From Notolepis coatsorum (Eukaryota; Chordata; Actinopteri; Aulopiformes; Paralepididae), in contig OZ020592.1 of NCBI GenBank assembly GCA_963971535.1, forward strand, positions 126,522,388-126,586,387: DNA of 64,000 nt, given 5' to 3'. This document shows positions 10,205-21,673 of the stretch, one piece after another (positions within the stretch are counted from its first letter, which is position 1; every line of letters starts with the position of its first letter). Both the position numbers and the translations under genes were made by a program. The notes under the pieces were generated by a model. That model was not told the DNA's origin, ran no database searches, and saw only the letters and a program-made list of their open reading frames with translations.

Positions 10205-11443
10205 CACCGTGCTACCCCGTCCCATGAACAACGCATGCCTGGTTATAGCATGCGGGTTAAGTGATCATTATATGATATTCTGTACCCGCAAAAAGCTAAA
10301 ACAAAAGGCTGGCTGTCAGAAAACAGTCACATCTAGAGACCTCAAAACCTACTCTAGCGAGGCCTTTAACCTTGAACTGGAGAGCCTGGACTGGTCAGAT
10401 GAGCTCAATGGTACACTGGTTGAAGAAACATGGCTTGGTTTCAAAACCAAATTTTCAACAATACTAAACAACATGGCCCCCCTAAGAACCACCAGGGTAA
10501 AAAATCGCGCTGAGCCGTGGATGCACACTGAAATACTGACCGCTATAAAAACCAGAGACAAAAAATGCTCTGAGTTTCGTAAAAGTCAGTCAAAGCTTAC
10601 CAAAAGCACGAGCAGTGAACTCCAAGCCCACGTGACTGAACTCAAACTGGAAAGAAATGACGTAAACTCCATGATCAAAACTGCAAAAACTTTGGAAATG
10701 ACTCAATAATCAACTAGGCTGCAGTAAAAAACTTAAAACCAGATTCTCAAACATAAACATAAAGACGGACAACACGCTCATCACAGACAAGCTGGATGTA
10801 GCCAATTACTTAAAAATTTTCTTCACAAACATAGCCACAACACTGGTAAACAAACTACCCTCCCACTCAGGGCATTATGGGGTAGAACACATAGTAGCAT
10901 ACTACAAGAACCTAGGGGTCCACAAAGACGACTTCAAACTGGAAATGGTAACAACAGATGAGGTACTAATAAAACTGAGTGCCCTCCAACCGAACAAGGC
11001 CACTGGCCATGACAACATCCCCTCCAAATTCCTCAGAGATTCAGCAGCCGCCATCACCCCAGTCATCACACACATAATAAACCTCTCCATAAAACAATTG
11101 CGAGAGTAACACCCCTGCACAAAAAGGGCAGCAAATTAGACCCAGGCAACTACCGCCCTGTTTCTATCCTTACCTCCATCTCGAAAGTCATGGAAACAAT
11201 TGTATACGAACAGGTCGAAAAGTACCTTGCGTAAAAAAATCGAATCTACGAATTCCAATCTGGCTTCAGAACATCCCACTCCACTGACACATGCCTTCTC
11301 TATTTAAACGACCACATCAAACAAGAGGTGGACGCGGGCAAATACTGCGGCATGGTCATGCTGGACCTACAAAAGGCCTTCGACACTGTCAATCACACCA
11401 TTCTGATTGACAAGCTAAAAGCAATTGGTTTTGATAGTCTATC
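10205..11443 (+). mobile_element. L2-like LINE, 5' half (split copy)
   Basis: The split LINE copy starts within the end of the endonuclease domain (LSDHYMIF) at about 10200 and runs to the first catalytic motif of the reverse transcriptase, KAFDTVNHTILIDKLKAIGFD. It stops at 11443 inside TCTATC, where an LTR is inserted. The remainder resumes at 19076, so the two halves were once continuous. Confidence 0.85.
10209..11440 (+). pseudogene. L2-like ORF2 fragment, N-terminal part (frameshifts and stops)
   Basis: Frame one covers 10209-10709: LSDHYMIFCTRK, EPWMHTEILTAIKTRDKK and a basic linker. After a stop, the reverse transcriptase N-terminal region follows in another frame (LSALQPNKATGHDNIPSKFL at about 10975-11035), then a stop near 11107 and a further frame shift. 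The last piece, from 11328, retains GKYCGMVMLDLQKAFDTVNH, the block partly deleted in the intronic sister copy. Inactive. Confidence 0.8.
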
Positions 11444-11699
11444 TGTTCTGAAGGGCCAGATTAACACTGAGAATCTGCGTTTATTATTTTGTATAACTTG
11501 TATATTGTTTATATATAAGCTATATACCTTTGGCGGAGCTGAGCGATCATGGAGTAGACGTGTTTCACGTGAGCTCCCTTCTACCGTGCAGAATATACGT
11601 TTCTCCCCATTAGTCCTTATTTAATTTTTTTTGTTTTTTGTCTGCTTGTTGAGTCGTCGTGTTTCAAATACTGTAGTCGACTTTTTTCGACTTTCTGCG

Positions 11700-12605
11700 A
11701 TGTCGGTGGTGGAAACCAGATCCATGAGCGCCCCAGCCGGCAAACCACCACCGGGCCTGGCCGCACCATCGCCCGGTGTCGGTGAGATAAGCGAAGCTGT
11801 GCTCTTGGTCATGACCAAGCTCCATGCAGAATCTGAGACACGCTTCGCTGAAGCACAAAAGAAAGTGCTGGCGGATTTTTGTGATAACCTTCATCGAGAG
11901 ATATCAGAAGAAATAAGGTTGGCGGTCGTCCCGCTGATAGACAAGATGGAGTCGCTGCACACTGTCTCCTCGGCTAATGCTATCGAACTAGCTGCACTAT
12001 CGACGGAGGTATCATTACAGGGCGAGAAGATGGTGGATATAGAGTCCTCCCTGCTGGCTAGGCAGGCTGAAGTTACCAAATTACGGTCGGTAATTGTGGA
12101 AATGCAGTCCCGGGAGAGACGCTACAACATCAGGATTGTTGGAGTACCGGAGGGCAACGGGGAAGGCCGTCTCTCTGAGACCATGCCGGAATTGCTGCAA
12201 AAAATACTGGGGAATGACGTCCTCTCCTCCCCTCCCGTCTGTGAGTCGGCCTACAGAGCGGGCAGGTCCACTCCTGGTGTGAACAAGGAGCCGAGGCCCA
12301 TCATCGTCAAGCTGAACAGGCTTCAGCAGAGGGAACTCATCATGCGGTCGGCTCGGGCCAGAAGGGGTAATCTAAGGCTTGGCGATCACAAAGTGGCCAT
12401 TTTCGAAGACTTTACACCGGAGGTTCAAGCACAGAGAGGCGAATACAAAGTGGTCATGAACAGGCTATGGAAACTAGGCCTGAGGCCCACGCTATTCGCT
12501 CCCGTGAAATTATCTGTGTTGGATAAGGTCGATGGTCGGCGTTCATTTTGGTCGTCGGCTAAAGCGAAGGAATATCTCGAGGGGATACCCGAGACTGTAG
12601 CTTGA
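11700..12605 (+). CDS. L1 ORF1 protein (intact, about 301 aa)
   Basis: RNA-binding chaperone of an L1-type retrotransposon. From the first ATG (MSVVETRSMSAPAGK) there is a disordered N-terminus, a helical segment predicted as coiled coil (about residues 30-130, heptad-like LAALSTEVSLQGEKMVDIE), an RRM-like core beginning SRERRYNIRIVGVPEG, and a C-terminal domain with QQRELIMRSARARRGNLR. The frame is uninterrupted to a stop at 12605. In this family ORF1p forms trimers that coat the element RNA. The upstream in-frame extension has no ATG. An intact ORF1 beside a broken ORF2 suggests a fairly recent insertion. Confidence 0.85.
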   Translation: MSVVETRSMSAPAGKPPPGLAAPSPGVGEISEAVLLVMTKLHAESETRFAEAQKKVLADFCDNLHREISEEIRLAVVPLIDKMESLHTVSSANAIELAALSTEVSLQGEKMVDIESSLLARQAEVTKLRSVIVEMQSRERRYNIRIVGVPEGNGEGRLSETMPELLQKILGNDVLSSPPVCESAYRAGRSTPGVNKEPRPIIVKLNRLQQRELIMRSARARRGNLRLGDHKVAIFEDFTPEVQAQRGEYKVVMNRLWKLGLRPTLFAPVKLSVLDKVDGRRSFWSSAKAKEYLEGIPETVA

Positions 12606-14133
12606 TAACTATATCGGGTGAGTGACTTGGCGATGTGGGCCGGAATACATTGTTAGGGCCGGCTATTCACAAACACTTGCTGTCATGCCCAGACATGCTA
12701 ACTGCTAACTGCCCATCCAACTAGCGGGGCTTCCCAATGACTTCTGTTACTTGCTAAAGCTGACCTCATGGTCGTACTTGTGTATCGCCTCTTTGGAAGC
12801 TAACGAGCTAGCTGAACAATGTACATAATAGACTAACATGCTATCCGGATTCATCACTAGCTTACGCGCTAGCCTCGGGCTAGCTAGCGGGCTGCGTCTA
12901 TCGTCTGCGCTGAGACATTCGAGACCCGTTAATGGTTACGCACTTTGGTTGTTGTTGCTGTTTAAGTGTCATCGGTTCGCACAATTCAACGGTGATCGGG
13001 TCCCTAACTAACTTCTTGTATGCTTTTATTTTTATATCCAGGCTGTTTTGAGCTTTGGGCTCCGGTAGGAGAAGATCGGTTGAATATATATATAAACAAT
13101 ATATGATAACAGGTTGTGTCAGGTATTGTTTATTACCATCCCCGGGTTAATGAATGTGTTTAATTCTATTCTTACAAAGGTTATGTTGAGTTATTATATA
13201 ATAATGACTATTTTTTCCATTATAGTTATCTCATGTTAGGGCCAAGGCTCACGGTGGTTTTCGACCGATATCTTTATTGAAACAATATATGATAACAGGT
13301 TGTGTCAGGTATTGCATTACCATCCCCGGGTTAATGAATGTGTTTAATTCTATTCTTACATAGGTTATGTCATTCCAACCGTTGTGCCTGTTCAGAGGGG
13401 CTGTTTACAGGTGTGCACTTTGACCATAATCCCCCTTTTTTCCCTTTCTTTTATTGTCGTTGTTTAAATGACATCTGTCTGCACAATTTACCTGTGATCC
13501 GATCCTGCCTTAGACTATATGCTGGTATGCTTTAATTTAATTTTGTTTTGAATGTTCCTTTATCCATTTGTGCTATAACATTGCGACGTTGATGCGCAGA
13601 CTCGGAAATAGATGGTTGCAGGGGTGATGTTGAGTTATTATATAATAATGGCTATTTTTTCCATTATGGTTATCTCATGTTAGGGCCAAGGCTCAGGTGG
13701 TTTTCGACCGATATCTTTATTGGAATTTTATTTTTATTATTATTATTAATTGTGTTTATTGGACTAGTGGGGGTTTAATCAGGGGTTTATCTAGAGGGGG
13801 GTCGGAGTGGGGAGCGTCTTATTGAATCCATGACTCCAGTGGGAAATGATAGGAAGATGACCATCCTTAGTGGATGGGGCATAGGGAGGGTATTGGAGAG
13901 TGGGTATAGGAGGACTTATAATAGGACGGGTGGGTTAGGGTTTAGAGTAGAAGGAGGGGGGGTTGTAACTGGGGTGGGATTTTTATGTGTTTTATGTACT
14001 GTTGTCTTATATGTGTGTAATTGTTCCTCCTCTGAACTCCTGGGACTGACCGTCTGGGCCCGCCTGGATCAGCGCCTCTGTTCTCAGCCTGGCTGCACTG
14101 GTATGTTCTCTACGCATTTAGACAAACTCGACT
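12606..14133 (+). other. Long spacer between L1 ORF1 and ORF2 with internal direct repeats
   Basis: About 1.5 kb without convincing coding sequence. Segment AACAATATATGATAACAGG...TTAATGAATGTGTTTAATTC at about 13097-13185 recurs at 13282-13370. Segment TTGAGTTATTATATAATAATG...CGACCGATATCTTTATTG at about 13188-13278 recurs at 13629-13721. The GCTAGC-rich part at 12780-12900 is unrelated. Confidence 0.7.
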
Positions 14134-17100
14134 ATGGCTAAATTGAAAATTTATTTTGGAACGCAGGAGGTCTTAACGCCCCACACAAGCGTGCCAGTGT
14201 CCTTTGGTTATTGAAGAGAAGAAATATTGACATTGCTCTCCTTAGTGAGACGCATTTATTGGTGGGTGATGTGTCAAGGCTAGCAAATCGACAATATCAT
14301 GTTATCTCCTCATCCTCAGCCGATGATAAGATGAAAGGAGTCGTCATAGTTACAAGACGTAACCTTGATATCAAAGTCCTGGATGTGTGGTCGGACACGG
14401 AGGGAAGGATTACTATAGCAAAAGTTGAGTTCTCTCATAGGAAGATGGCAATAATAGCATTGTATGCCCCTAACACATTTGATTCAGCGTTCTATAATAC
14501 AATCACGAAGAATATGTTGGAACTTACTGGATACGCTCTCATTGTGGGTGGCGTGCTGGGATGCGGAGATGGATAGGTCCGGATCCTCTGAAACAAGCGA
14601 CCAAAAATGGTCCTCTAAGGCCCTCAGGATGTGGGCCCAGGACACTGGGCTCGCAGACCTATGGCGCTTATCCAATCCCACCCTCAAGGATTACTCTCAC
14701 CTGTCTGCCAGACACAAAACCTTCTCTCGAATAGACTATGCATTCGCATCCCCTAATTTGTGATAGTTTCGACGTCTCATTGGTTCCCCTGGCTCTCTCG
14801 GACCACAAGGGGATTTTCCTTGTGGCAACCTTTGGCAGGCTCTCCACGAGAGCTCCCAGGTGGCGTTTTAACTCAACCTTATTAAAGAACGATGATTTCT
14901 GCTCTGAGTTCAGGAGTAAACTAGCTGAATTCTTGCAGATCAATGTTGGCACGGTCGATGACCCCAGGGTCCTATGGAACGCACTGAAAGGATTTATCAG
15001 GGGTCATGTCACACTTTTCTCCTCCAACTTACGTAAATCCTGATCAAAAAAACTAGAAGGACTGGAAACATTATATGCAGATCTATACGCATCTTTGCAA
15101 ACTAACTATAGTGAACGACTAAACACACAACGTAAGATAGTCAAGAAGGAAATAAACTCCATACTTAAACAACAGTCTGAGTTCTTGATACATAGGACAA
15201 GACAAAATTACTACTTTCACGGCTCCAGGCCTAGCCATCTATTGGCAATGAAAATACGCTCGAATGATAATTTCTCGGATATCCCCTCGATCAAGACGCG
15301 ACAGGGTACAATCACTACTGATTCGAAAAAGATCAACGACACTTTTAAAGAGTTTTACTCACAGTTATATAGCTCAGAGGTTAATCTCGACGACTCTAAA
15401 TTTGAATCGTTCATTGGCGGGCTTGAGATACCCCACATTTCTGAGGAAGAGGCTAAGGAACTGGGGAAACCGATCACCCTTATGGAACTAAGGGAGACGA
15501 TCGCTGAAATGCAGAGGGGTAAGGCACCAGGCTGGGATGGTATTCCACCCGAGGTGTATTTAGCTTTCTGGGACCAATTGGGCCTATTGATGCTCGATAT
15601 GATCAATTACGCTATCAAACAGGGGGAGTCCACACTTTTCCCAGTCTCCAGATCTTCTAGACAGGGTTGTCCTCTGAGCCCGGGACTATTCGCGCTTTCC
15701 CTCGAACCATTGGCCCAATTTATTAGGCAATCAGAGGACATCGTCCCCATAATGATCAATAATACACCACACAAAATTGCTCTCTATGCGGATGACCTAC
15801 TGATTTTTATGGATGACCCTTCCCGGTCGGCCACAAAATTATTGGAAATAATCGACGACTTTGGTAAATTGTCAGGCTTTAAGATTAACTGGAACAAATC
15901 AGCCTGCCTACCTCTTAATGAGCTGGCCAAGGCGGTGCGACTACCAGCTGATATCCCCATAGTGGAACATTTTAAATACTTAGGTATAGAGATATTCCCC
16001 AGGCTGAGTCAAACTACTAAGTACAACTTCACGGGTACTTATGATAAAATACGCCAGGATCTAGACAGATGGTCGTCCCTTCCTAACTCCTTACAAGCCC
16101 GAGCTTCCATAATCAAAATGAACGTTCTGCCTAGGATACATTTTGTTAGCTCAATGCTCCCCCTGCCCCCTCCAATAGACCACTGGCGCAAGGTACAATC
16201 GATGGTATCTAAGTTTATCTGGAATAACAAACGCCCGAGAATCAAAAGAGCTACTACTCAACGTAGGAAACAAGATGGGGGCCTCGCAATCCCTGATTTT
16301 AAGCTTTATTTCTGGTCCTTTTCACTGAGACCTCTGATGTGCTGGCTAGACCCTGTAGATGCTGTATCTTGGCGCTCCTTAGAAGCGGCGGCGGTCTCAC
16401 CGCTAAGATTGCAGGATGTGGTGTACTCCACTGTCTCTATTTCGAAATGCCGGTTGAGGTATGGACAGATCATAACTCACGTGATCCAAACGTGGCGTAA
16501 TGTACAGAGGTCGTGTGGGGTTAAATGCCCATGGCACCTGGACTCTCCAATTTTTAATAACCAGCAATTACTTGTTGGGCACAAGCCGGTTAATATTCCT
16601 CAATGGCAAAGGAGGGGGGTGCATACTCTGGAGGATATTTATGATAAGAACGGCCTCCGTGCGTTTCAGGACTTAAGAGAATTTTATGATCTTCCCGGCG
16701 AGTCCTTTTTTCTTTATCTTCAACTAAGGTCAGCACTGAGGGCGCATGGCGTGCCGTGGGCTCAAGCTTTGCACCCACACCCCTTCCTCAGGCTCATAGT
16801 GGACAGGATGACCTCCAGAGGGTTTGTCTCAGACTTTTATACGCTCTTAATTCAATCCACGTATAAAAATCTATCATTGGATACAATCTGGCGTGTGGAT
16901 ATCCCGGAGTTGGACCCCGAGTTTGACTGGGATGATGTTTGGGGAAATGTGGCATTGTCTTCCCGCAACCCCAATCACCAGCAAATTAATTTTAATTATA
17001 TTCATAGGACCTATCTTACACCTAGGAAGCTATTTGCTATGGGACTGATAACCGACTCTCGGTGCACTTTGTGCTCTCAAAAGGCCACTGGCACTTATAT

Positions 17101-17464
17101 GCATATGTATTGGGATTGCCCACCAGTGGCCCGCTTCTGGAGGTCAATAACGGACAAACTTTCAGATCTGTGTGGCTTAACTATCCCATTCACAGCTGTT
17201 ACGCTACTCCTGAACGATATAACGACACTACCTGTGTCCGTTCAACTAAAAAGGGTTGTCCTAGCGGGTGTCACAGCAGCGAAGAAGCTAATAGCAATGA
17301 GATGGAAGGAGCCTGAGAAGCTTACAGTGATTAACTGGTCCCTAACACTATTGGATGTGATTTATCTGGAGATATCCACGGCGCGGGTGATTGGGGTGGG
17401 ACAGGCAGGTATTGACCTGTGGTTTGCAGCAGCCGAAAAGGTCAGGACCGCCGTGTGCGGCTGA
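14134..17464 (+). pseudogene. L1 ORF2 (endonuclease and reverse transcriptase), broken
   Basis: The endonuclease N-terminus reads WNAGGLNAPHKRASVL and IDIALLSETHLL, in a frame one base off the ATG at 14134. Further shifts occur near 14560, where the GGDFN block is lost, and near 14760; a stop lies at about 15043. From 15095 to 17464 a 789-codon frame is open: GKAPGWDGIPPEVY, then RQGCPLSPGLFALSLEPL, the catalytic YADDLLIF, a thumb region, and a C-terminal part with CTLCSQKATGTYMHMYWDCP (the C-X2-C-X7-H-X4-C knuckle). Between INYAIKQGE and STLFPVSRS roughly 130 residues normal for L1, including the first catalytic aspartate block, are missing without loss of frame. Inactive. Confidence 0.85.
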
Positions 17465-17990
17465 GCGGGGTTGAGGTGCGTGTTCGGGTGAGTCCGGCGG
17501 TCTCTTGGGAGGGGGAGGAGGAAATGTTTTGTCTGTCTTGTCTTTTGTCTTGTCATGTTGAGTTTAGCTGGGGATATTATGGGGGGGCAGCTATTTAACT
17601 ATTTCTTCACTGTTTGGCCACTTTTACACGGTCTCTGTGAGTCTATGGAACACCTCTACAGGTTTTTGTTTTTTCATGAAGGTTCATTGCTCTGTTTTCG
17701 GGTCGTGTTCTCAAAAAATGGTCCTTGTGGTGGATTGGAGATGTACGTTTTATTAATATAGGGTCACACGGCCGGGAATCGGGGCTGAACACTGGGAAAG
17801 ACCATTTATTAGATAGTACCCCTTGGAATTAAAATTTAGAAGGTTGAACTCTGTTTTCTTTTCTCTTTGTCTGTATAAATTGTTAGTCTGTATTATTATT
17901 GTTTTTGTTATTTTCTTGTGAAGTTCTATGTATTGTGATTGTGGTTAATGTGTTGTCTTGTTTCATGTGAATAATAATAAAAAAATTTGA
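17465..17990 (+). other. L1 3' untranslated region containing a MITE-related stretch
   Basis: Positions 17582-17660 and 17795-17830 (CTATTTAACTATTTCTTCAC, CACTTTTACACGG, CTGTGAGTCTATGGAA, AGATAGTACCCCTTGG) match both ends of the TTAA-flanked element at 32719-33141. The region ends in AATAATAATAAAAAAATTTG and poly(A). Confidence 0.65.
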
Positions 17991-18020
17991 TAAAAAAAAA
18001 AAAAAAAGCTATATACCTTT

Positions 18021-19075
18021 AAGCTTCCGTTTGCATCATAGTATTATTCGCTCGCCTCACTGGGCACCGCCCTTGACATTGGAGGCGCCAGCAGACGCGC
18101 CCCTCAGACAAGTTCAAAGACGTGTCCGGGCAAGTTCAGACATGCCCATAGCAGGCGCATTGATTCCGGACAGGTAATTCGGCTGCGCTCTAGAAATCAG
18201 TCTGAGTATATATATTGTAGATGGCGCAAGCAACAGTAAGCAGAGAAACGAGAACACAGTAACGAGTGTGCAGAACGAGTGAACATGTGAGCAGTGGAAG
18301 TAATGAGTCGGCAGTAGCAGAACAGGAGAAGCAGCCGAGCGAGATTGTAATACGTTCGGTACCGTTGTGCACAGACCTACCCGCGGTGTATCGTTACGGA
18401 TAGCTAGTAGCTACTTAGATACGACCATAATATTGTAGAGCCATTATTGGCGCAGTATAGTGACTTATGTAAGCGAAGTAACGTGGAGAAGCGTATAGTT
18501 AAGACCATCGGAGTTTGGATCTAACTACTCCCTGAAGACCGTCATCGGGCTATTTTCCAGTACAAACGAAGCTAGCTAGCTACCATCTCTGCCATCGGGC
18601 TTTGGATTAAGAGCTATTAACACTGCCATCGGGCACTTGGATTACAAGGACTGGATTCGTACGAGACCCCCTTTTCTTCAGTGACCACAGGATTATCCGA
18701 CTATTCTTCAATTCCTCCGGAGCTTACAACTCCACAGGGGAAATCATCGTCTCCAGCTACCCACCATGCTTTGCCCTGTATCGCCTTCTCTCACTCCCTG
18801 CAGAGCTCCGGTAGAGTATTCTTAACCTAGGAAATATTCATCCCCTCTGACTTTGATACTCTGACATTCTACTATTAAAAGAGCAACGTAATAATTCAGT
18901 TGTATAGTGATATGACTATTAAAATACTGTAAACTTGATATCCTTGTCCCCGTGCCGTCAATTGAGTGTCTGCCATATTTATCTAACTGTACTGTCTGGC
19001 AAGTAATAATATTTAGTAGTGGTTTAATCTAAACAATCTTTAATACAGTCCGGGTTGTGTAGCCCCTCAGCTACA
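18021..19075 (+). other. Remaining part of the solo LTR
   Basis: Contains TATATATATTG at about 18206 and three GCCATCGGGC-type repeats (18540-18640). It ends GTGTAGCCCCTCAGCTACA next to CTATC. No coding sequence was found. Confidence 0.55.
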
Positions 19076-20637
19076 CTATCAGTGAGCTGGATGCAATCCT
19101 ACCTGGAGGGGAGAGAACAGATGGTGGAGGTAAACGGTACCCTATCTCCCCCCTCCCAGTGAGCTGTGGTGTTCCACAAGGAAGCATACTAGGACCGCTA
19201 CTGTTCCTAATTTATGCAAATGACATGTCGTCAGCTTGTGACTGCAACTTGTTCCTGTTTGCGGACGACTCAGCCCTGCTGGTCTCTGACAAGAACAAGT
19301 TACAGGTTGAAAAAACCCTCAGCTCGGAACTAGGCAAAATCTGCATATGGCTCGCTGATAACAAACTATCATTACACATGGGAAAAACAGAGTTCATTCT
19401 CTTCGGTTCAAATAACAAACTCAGCAAGACCGACGGCTTCTCAGTTACAGTGGGTGACAATATTGTCACAAGGAAAGAAGAAATTACCTACTTGGGTTCC
19501 ATCCTAGAGGCAAATCTTTCCTGTAACAAAATGGCATCCAATGTAATCAAAAAAGTCAACCAACGAACTCGATTCTTGTACCGGATCTCCTCTCTGGTAA
19601 ACAAGAATACCCTGAAGACTCTAGCAGGAGCACTCATTCAGGGGTACTACCACTATGCTTGCACCTCATGATACCAAAGCACCTCAAAGGCGCTAAAAAC
19701 TAAATGACAAACATCTCAAAACAAACTGGTCAGACTACTGCTTGACCTTACTCCTAGAACCCACCTCACCCCTGCCCACTTTGACAACCTAGGATGGCTT
19801 AGATTAGACGACAGAGTACAGCAACTTGCAATGGCCTGGTCTACAAGATACACTACACGACCAAGGTACCCATGTACATGTCAAAATACTTCCCAAAGGT
19901 CAGTGAATACCACGATCACAACACCAGAGGGAGCTCCACAAATCATGTTAAACCCAGATTCGGCTCAAACAAGGGACTAAACACGTTTAGCAATTATGCC
20001 ACATCAATGTGGAACGCCCTACCCAAAGCTGTAAAGGAATGTGATTCACAACCCACTTTCAAAACCACTCTCAAAGAACACCTACGGGAGACTGCAATTC
20101 GAAACTGGCCCCTGTAAATGTCCTAACCCAACCCCCTCCAATGTACAGTAAATGACCAAGTATGGTTTTGTCAATATTCCAATGTACAGTTTTGCTTGTA
20201 CAGTTGTACAGTGTCCCCCCCACCCACCCCTCCTACCCAACCCCTCCCCCCCACCCCACCCACCCAACCACCTCCAATGTACAGTCCCCCCCCACCCACT
20301 CAACCCCACCCCACCTACCCAACCTCCTCCAATGTACAGTTTCTACGTCAAATGTATACTCTCTTTTCTGGACTCTTTTTGTATCACAAACAGTACTGTA
20401 TTTGCAAATCTGGTATGTCATAAATGTATAGATGTAGCAGTACTGTCTATCTGTATGTCGTGTATGTCATATATGTTATGATGATTTGAAAATGGGGGAC
20501 CCTGATGTAAACAAGACGAAAGTCTTTCTCTGGTCTGCATCCCCTTAACAATTGTATGTATTGAGCTGTACTGTACTGTACCCATTCTGCAATCTGTTAA
20601 TAAAGTTTTCAATCAATCAATCAATCAATCAATGATA
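19076..20637 (+). mobile_element. L2-like LINE, 3' half (split copy), (AATC)n tail type
   Basis: Continues the copy interrupted at 11443, beginning AGTGAGCTGGATGCAATCC. It includes the reverse transcriptase core and C-terminal domain, a 3' UTR with CCACCC-rich minisatellite (20215-20340), the conserved CATTCTGCAATCTGTTAATA and an (AATC)n tail at 20610-20633. Confidence 0.85.
19082..20117 (+). pseudogene. L2-like reverse transcriptase C-terminal fragment (frameshifts)
   Basis: CGVPQGSILGPLLFLIYAND and FADDSALLVSDKNK are intact in one frame (19159-19671). A stop follows at TACACCTCATGA, where the sister copy reads tryptophan, and frames change before 19872. The C-terminal piece (YMSKYFPKVSEYHDHNT to RNWPL) is open to 20117. 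Relative to the intronic copy, a small deletion before CCAGTGAGCTGTGG shifts the frame. Inactive. Confidence 0.8.
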
Positions 20638-20876
20638 ACGCAGTGTTTTAGCGCCACGGCAGCAGTGCGTCATGTGTGAGAGTCTCAGTAGAGCTGCGCG
20701 TCTGGGCCGCATGCGGTGAATGAGGGCTTATTGGCGGCATTAAAGGCTCACTAGTCATTTAGTCCAGTTCAATAGAGCTAAGCGCAGCATCCTGTAGCAT
20801 GGCTGCATGATCCGGATGCTGTAGCCGCTAGCCCTCGAACAGATTCACGTGCAGGCTGAAAAGACCCTCTTGTCAC

Positions 20877-20878
<2 letters not shown>
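20638..20878. other. Unique intergenic sequence
   Basis: No repeat family or coding sequence was recognised. It contains GGGCCGCATGCGGTG and several GCTAGC-like motifs. Confidence 0.35.

Positions 20879-20907
<29 letters not shown>
20879..20907. repeat. Poly(G) run of about 29 bases
   Basis: Uninterrupted G run; length in the assembly may be unreliable. Confidence 0.9.
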
Positions 20908-20909
<2 letters not shown>

Positions 20910-21164
20910 GGGCGTTCCTATAGCTTATATACTACCCTGGGCGACCACCCCTATGCCCCCACCGTTTTTTGTTTTCATCCATCAACAAGTTTCACCCCAT
21001 AATTAACGCTACATTGGACACAAATCCTGTATCAAATAAATACTTTTATTAAACAATTGCTTTCTGTATCTTTTTTTTTAATCCACTTTTTCCCCCACAT
21101 TTTCTATTTTTCTCCCATCCCAATTTTCGTGTTTCCAATTCTTCCCTCCCCTGTCTTGAACGTT

Positions 21165-21543
21165 GCTAGACTATGCCTCCCACTGGTCGGCTGTAGTGAG
21201 GATAGAAGCCTTGCATCACGTGTCCCCTCCGGTACACGAGGAGGCAGCCTGTTGCATCTTTTCACCGCAACAGCTCGAACTCTCAGTGGCGAGGAGTAAT
21301 GCGTGGGAGGCTCACGCTGCCCCAGATACTTCCTGTTTCCGCCGTACCGGCGTCATCAAACTTACCTGTAGGAGTCGCTGTCCACAACGTCCAATCCCCA
21401 CCCACCGGCTTTCCCACCCTCTAACACTGCCAATTGTGTTAGTATGACGGCCGGCCAAGCCGGTAGCAACGCCGAGAGCTGGGCTCGATACCAGCATCTC
21501 CTGCGTTAGTGGCAAGCGCCTTGCCCACTGCGCCACTCAGCCG
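21165..21543 (-). mobile_element. tRNA-derived SINE-like element
   Basis: Read on the minus strand from 21543: GGCTGAGTGGCGCAGTGGGC resembles a pol III A box, and GGTATCGAGCCCAGCTC, about 35 bases on, resembles a B box. The body runs on through GTGTTAGAGGGTGGGAAAGC. The 3' end is not sharply defined. Confidence 0.6.
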
Positions 21544-21673
21544 CCTTGCTTTCTGTATTTTACTGTCTGACTGAGTGAATTAATTGAATGAATATGAATT
21601 GCATTATATAGAGGTGTGCTATTCTGAGATATAGATAGATTCCTCCCTCCCCATGTGGTACTGAGTGAGTGGG

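Larger units (their letters stand above)
11532..18005 (+). mobile_element. L1/Tx1-like LINE, near full length, with target-site duplication
   Basis: About 6.47 kb from GGCGGAGCTGAGCG to a poly(A) tail at about 17990-18005. A 15 bp target-site duplication AAGCTATATACCTTT flanks it (11517-11531 and 18006-18020). It contains an ORF1, a long spacer and a damaged ORF2. It sits inside the solo LTR and so is the youngest layer of this nest. Confidence 0.9.
11444..19075 (+). mobile_element. Solo LTR split by an L1 insertion
   Basis: The inserted DNA starts TGTTCTGAAG and ends CAGCTACA, with 5 bp direct repeats CTATC at 11439-11443 and 19076-19080. TG...CA ends with a 5 bp duplication fit an LTR retrotransposon. 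Removing the L1 leaves about 1.14 kb, a plausible LTR length. A TATATATA box at about 18206 and AATAAA-like motifs further on fit an LTR promoter and polyadenylation region. No gag or pol was seen, so it is a solo LTR. Orientation is uncertain. Confidence 0.6.
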
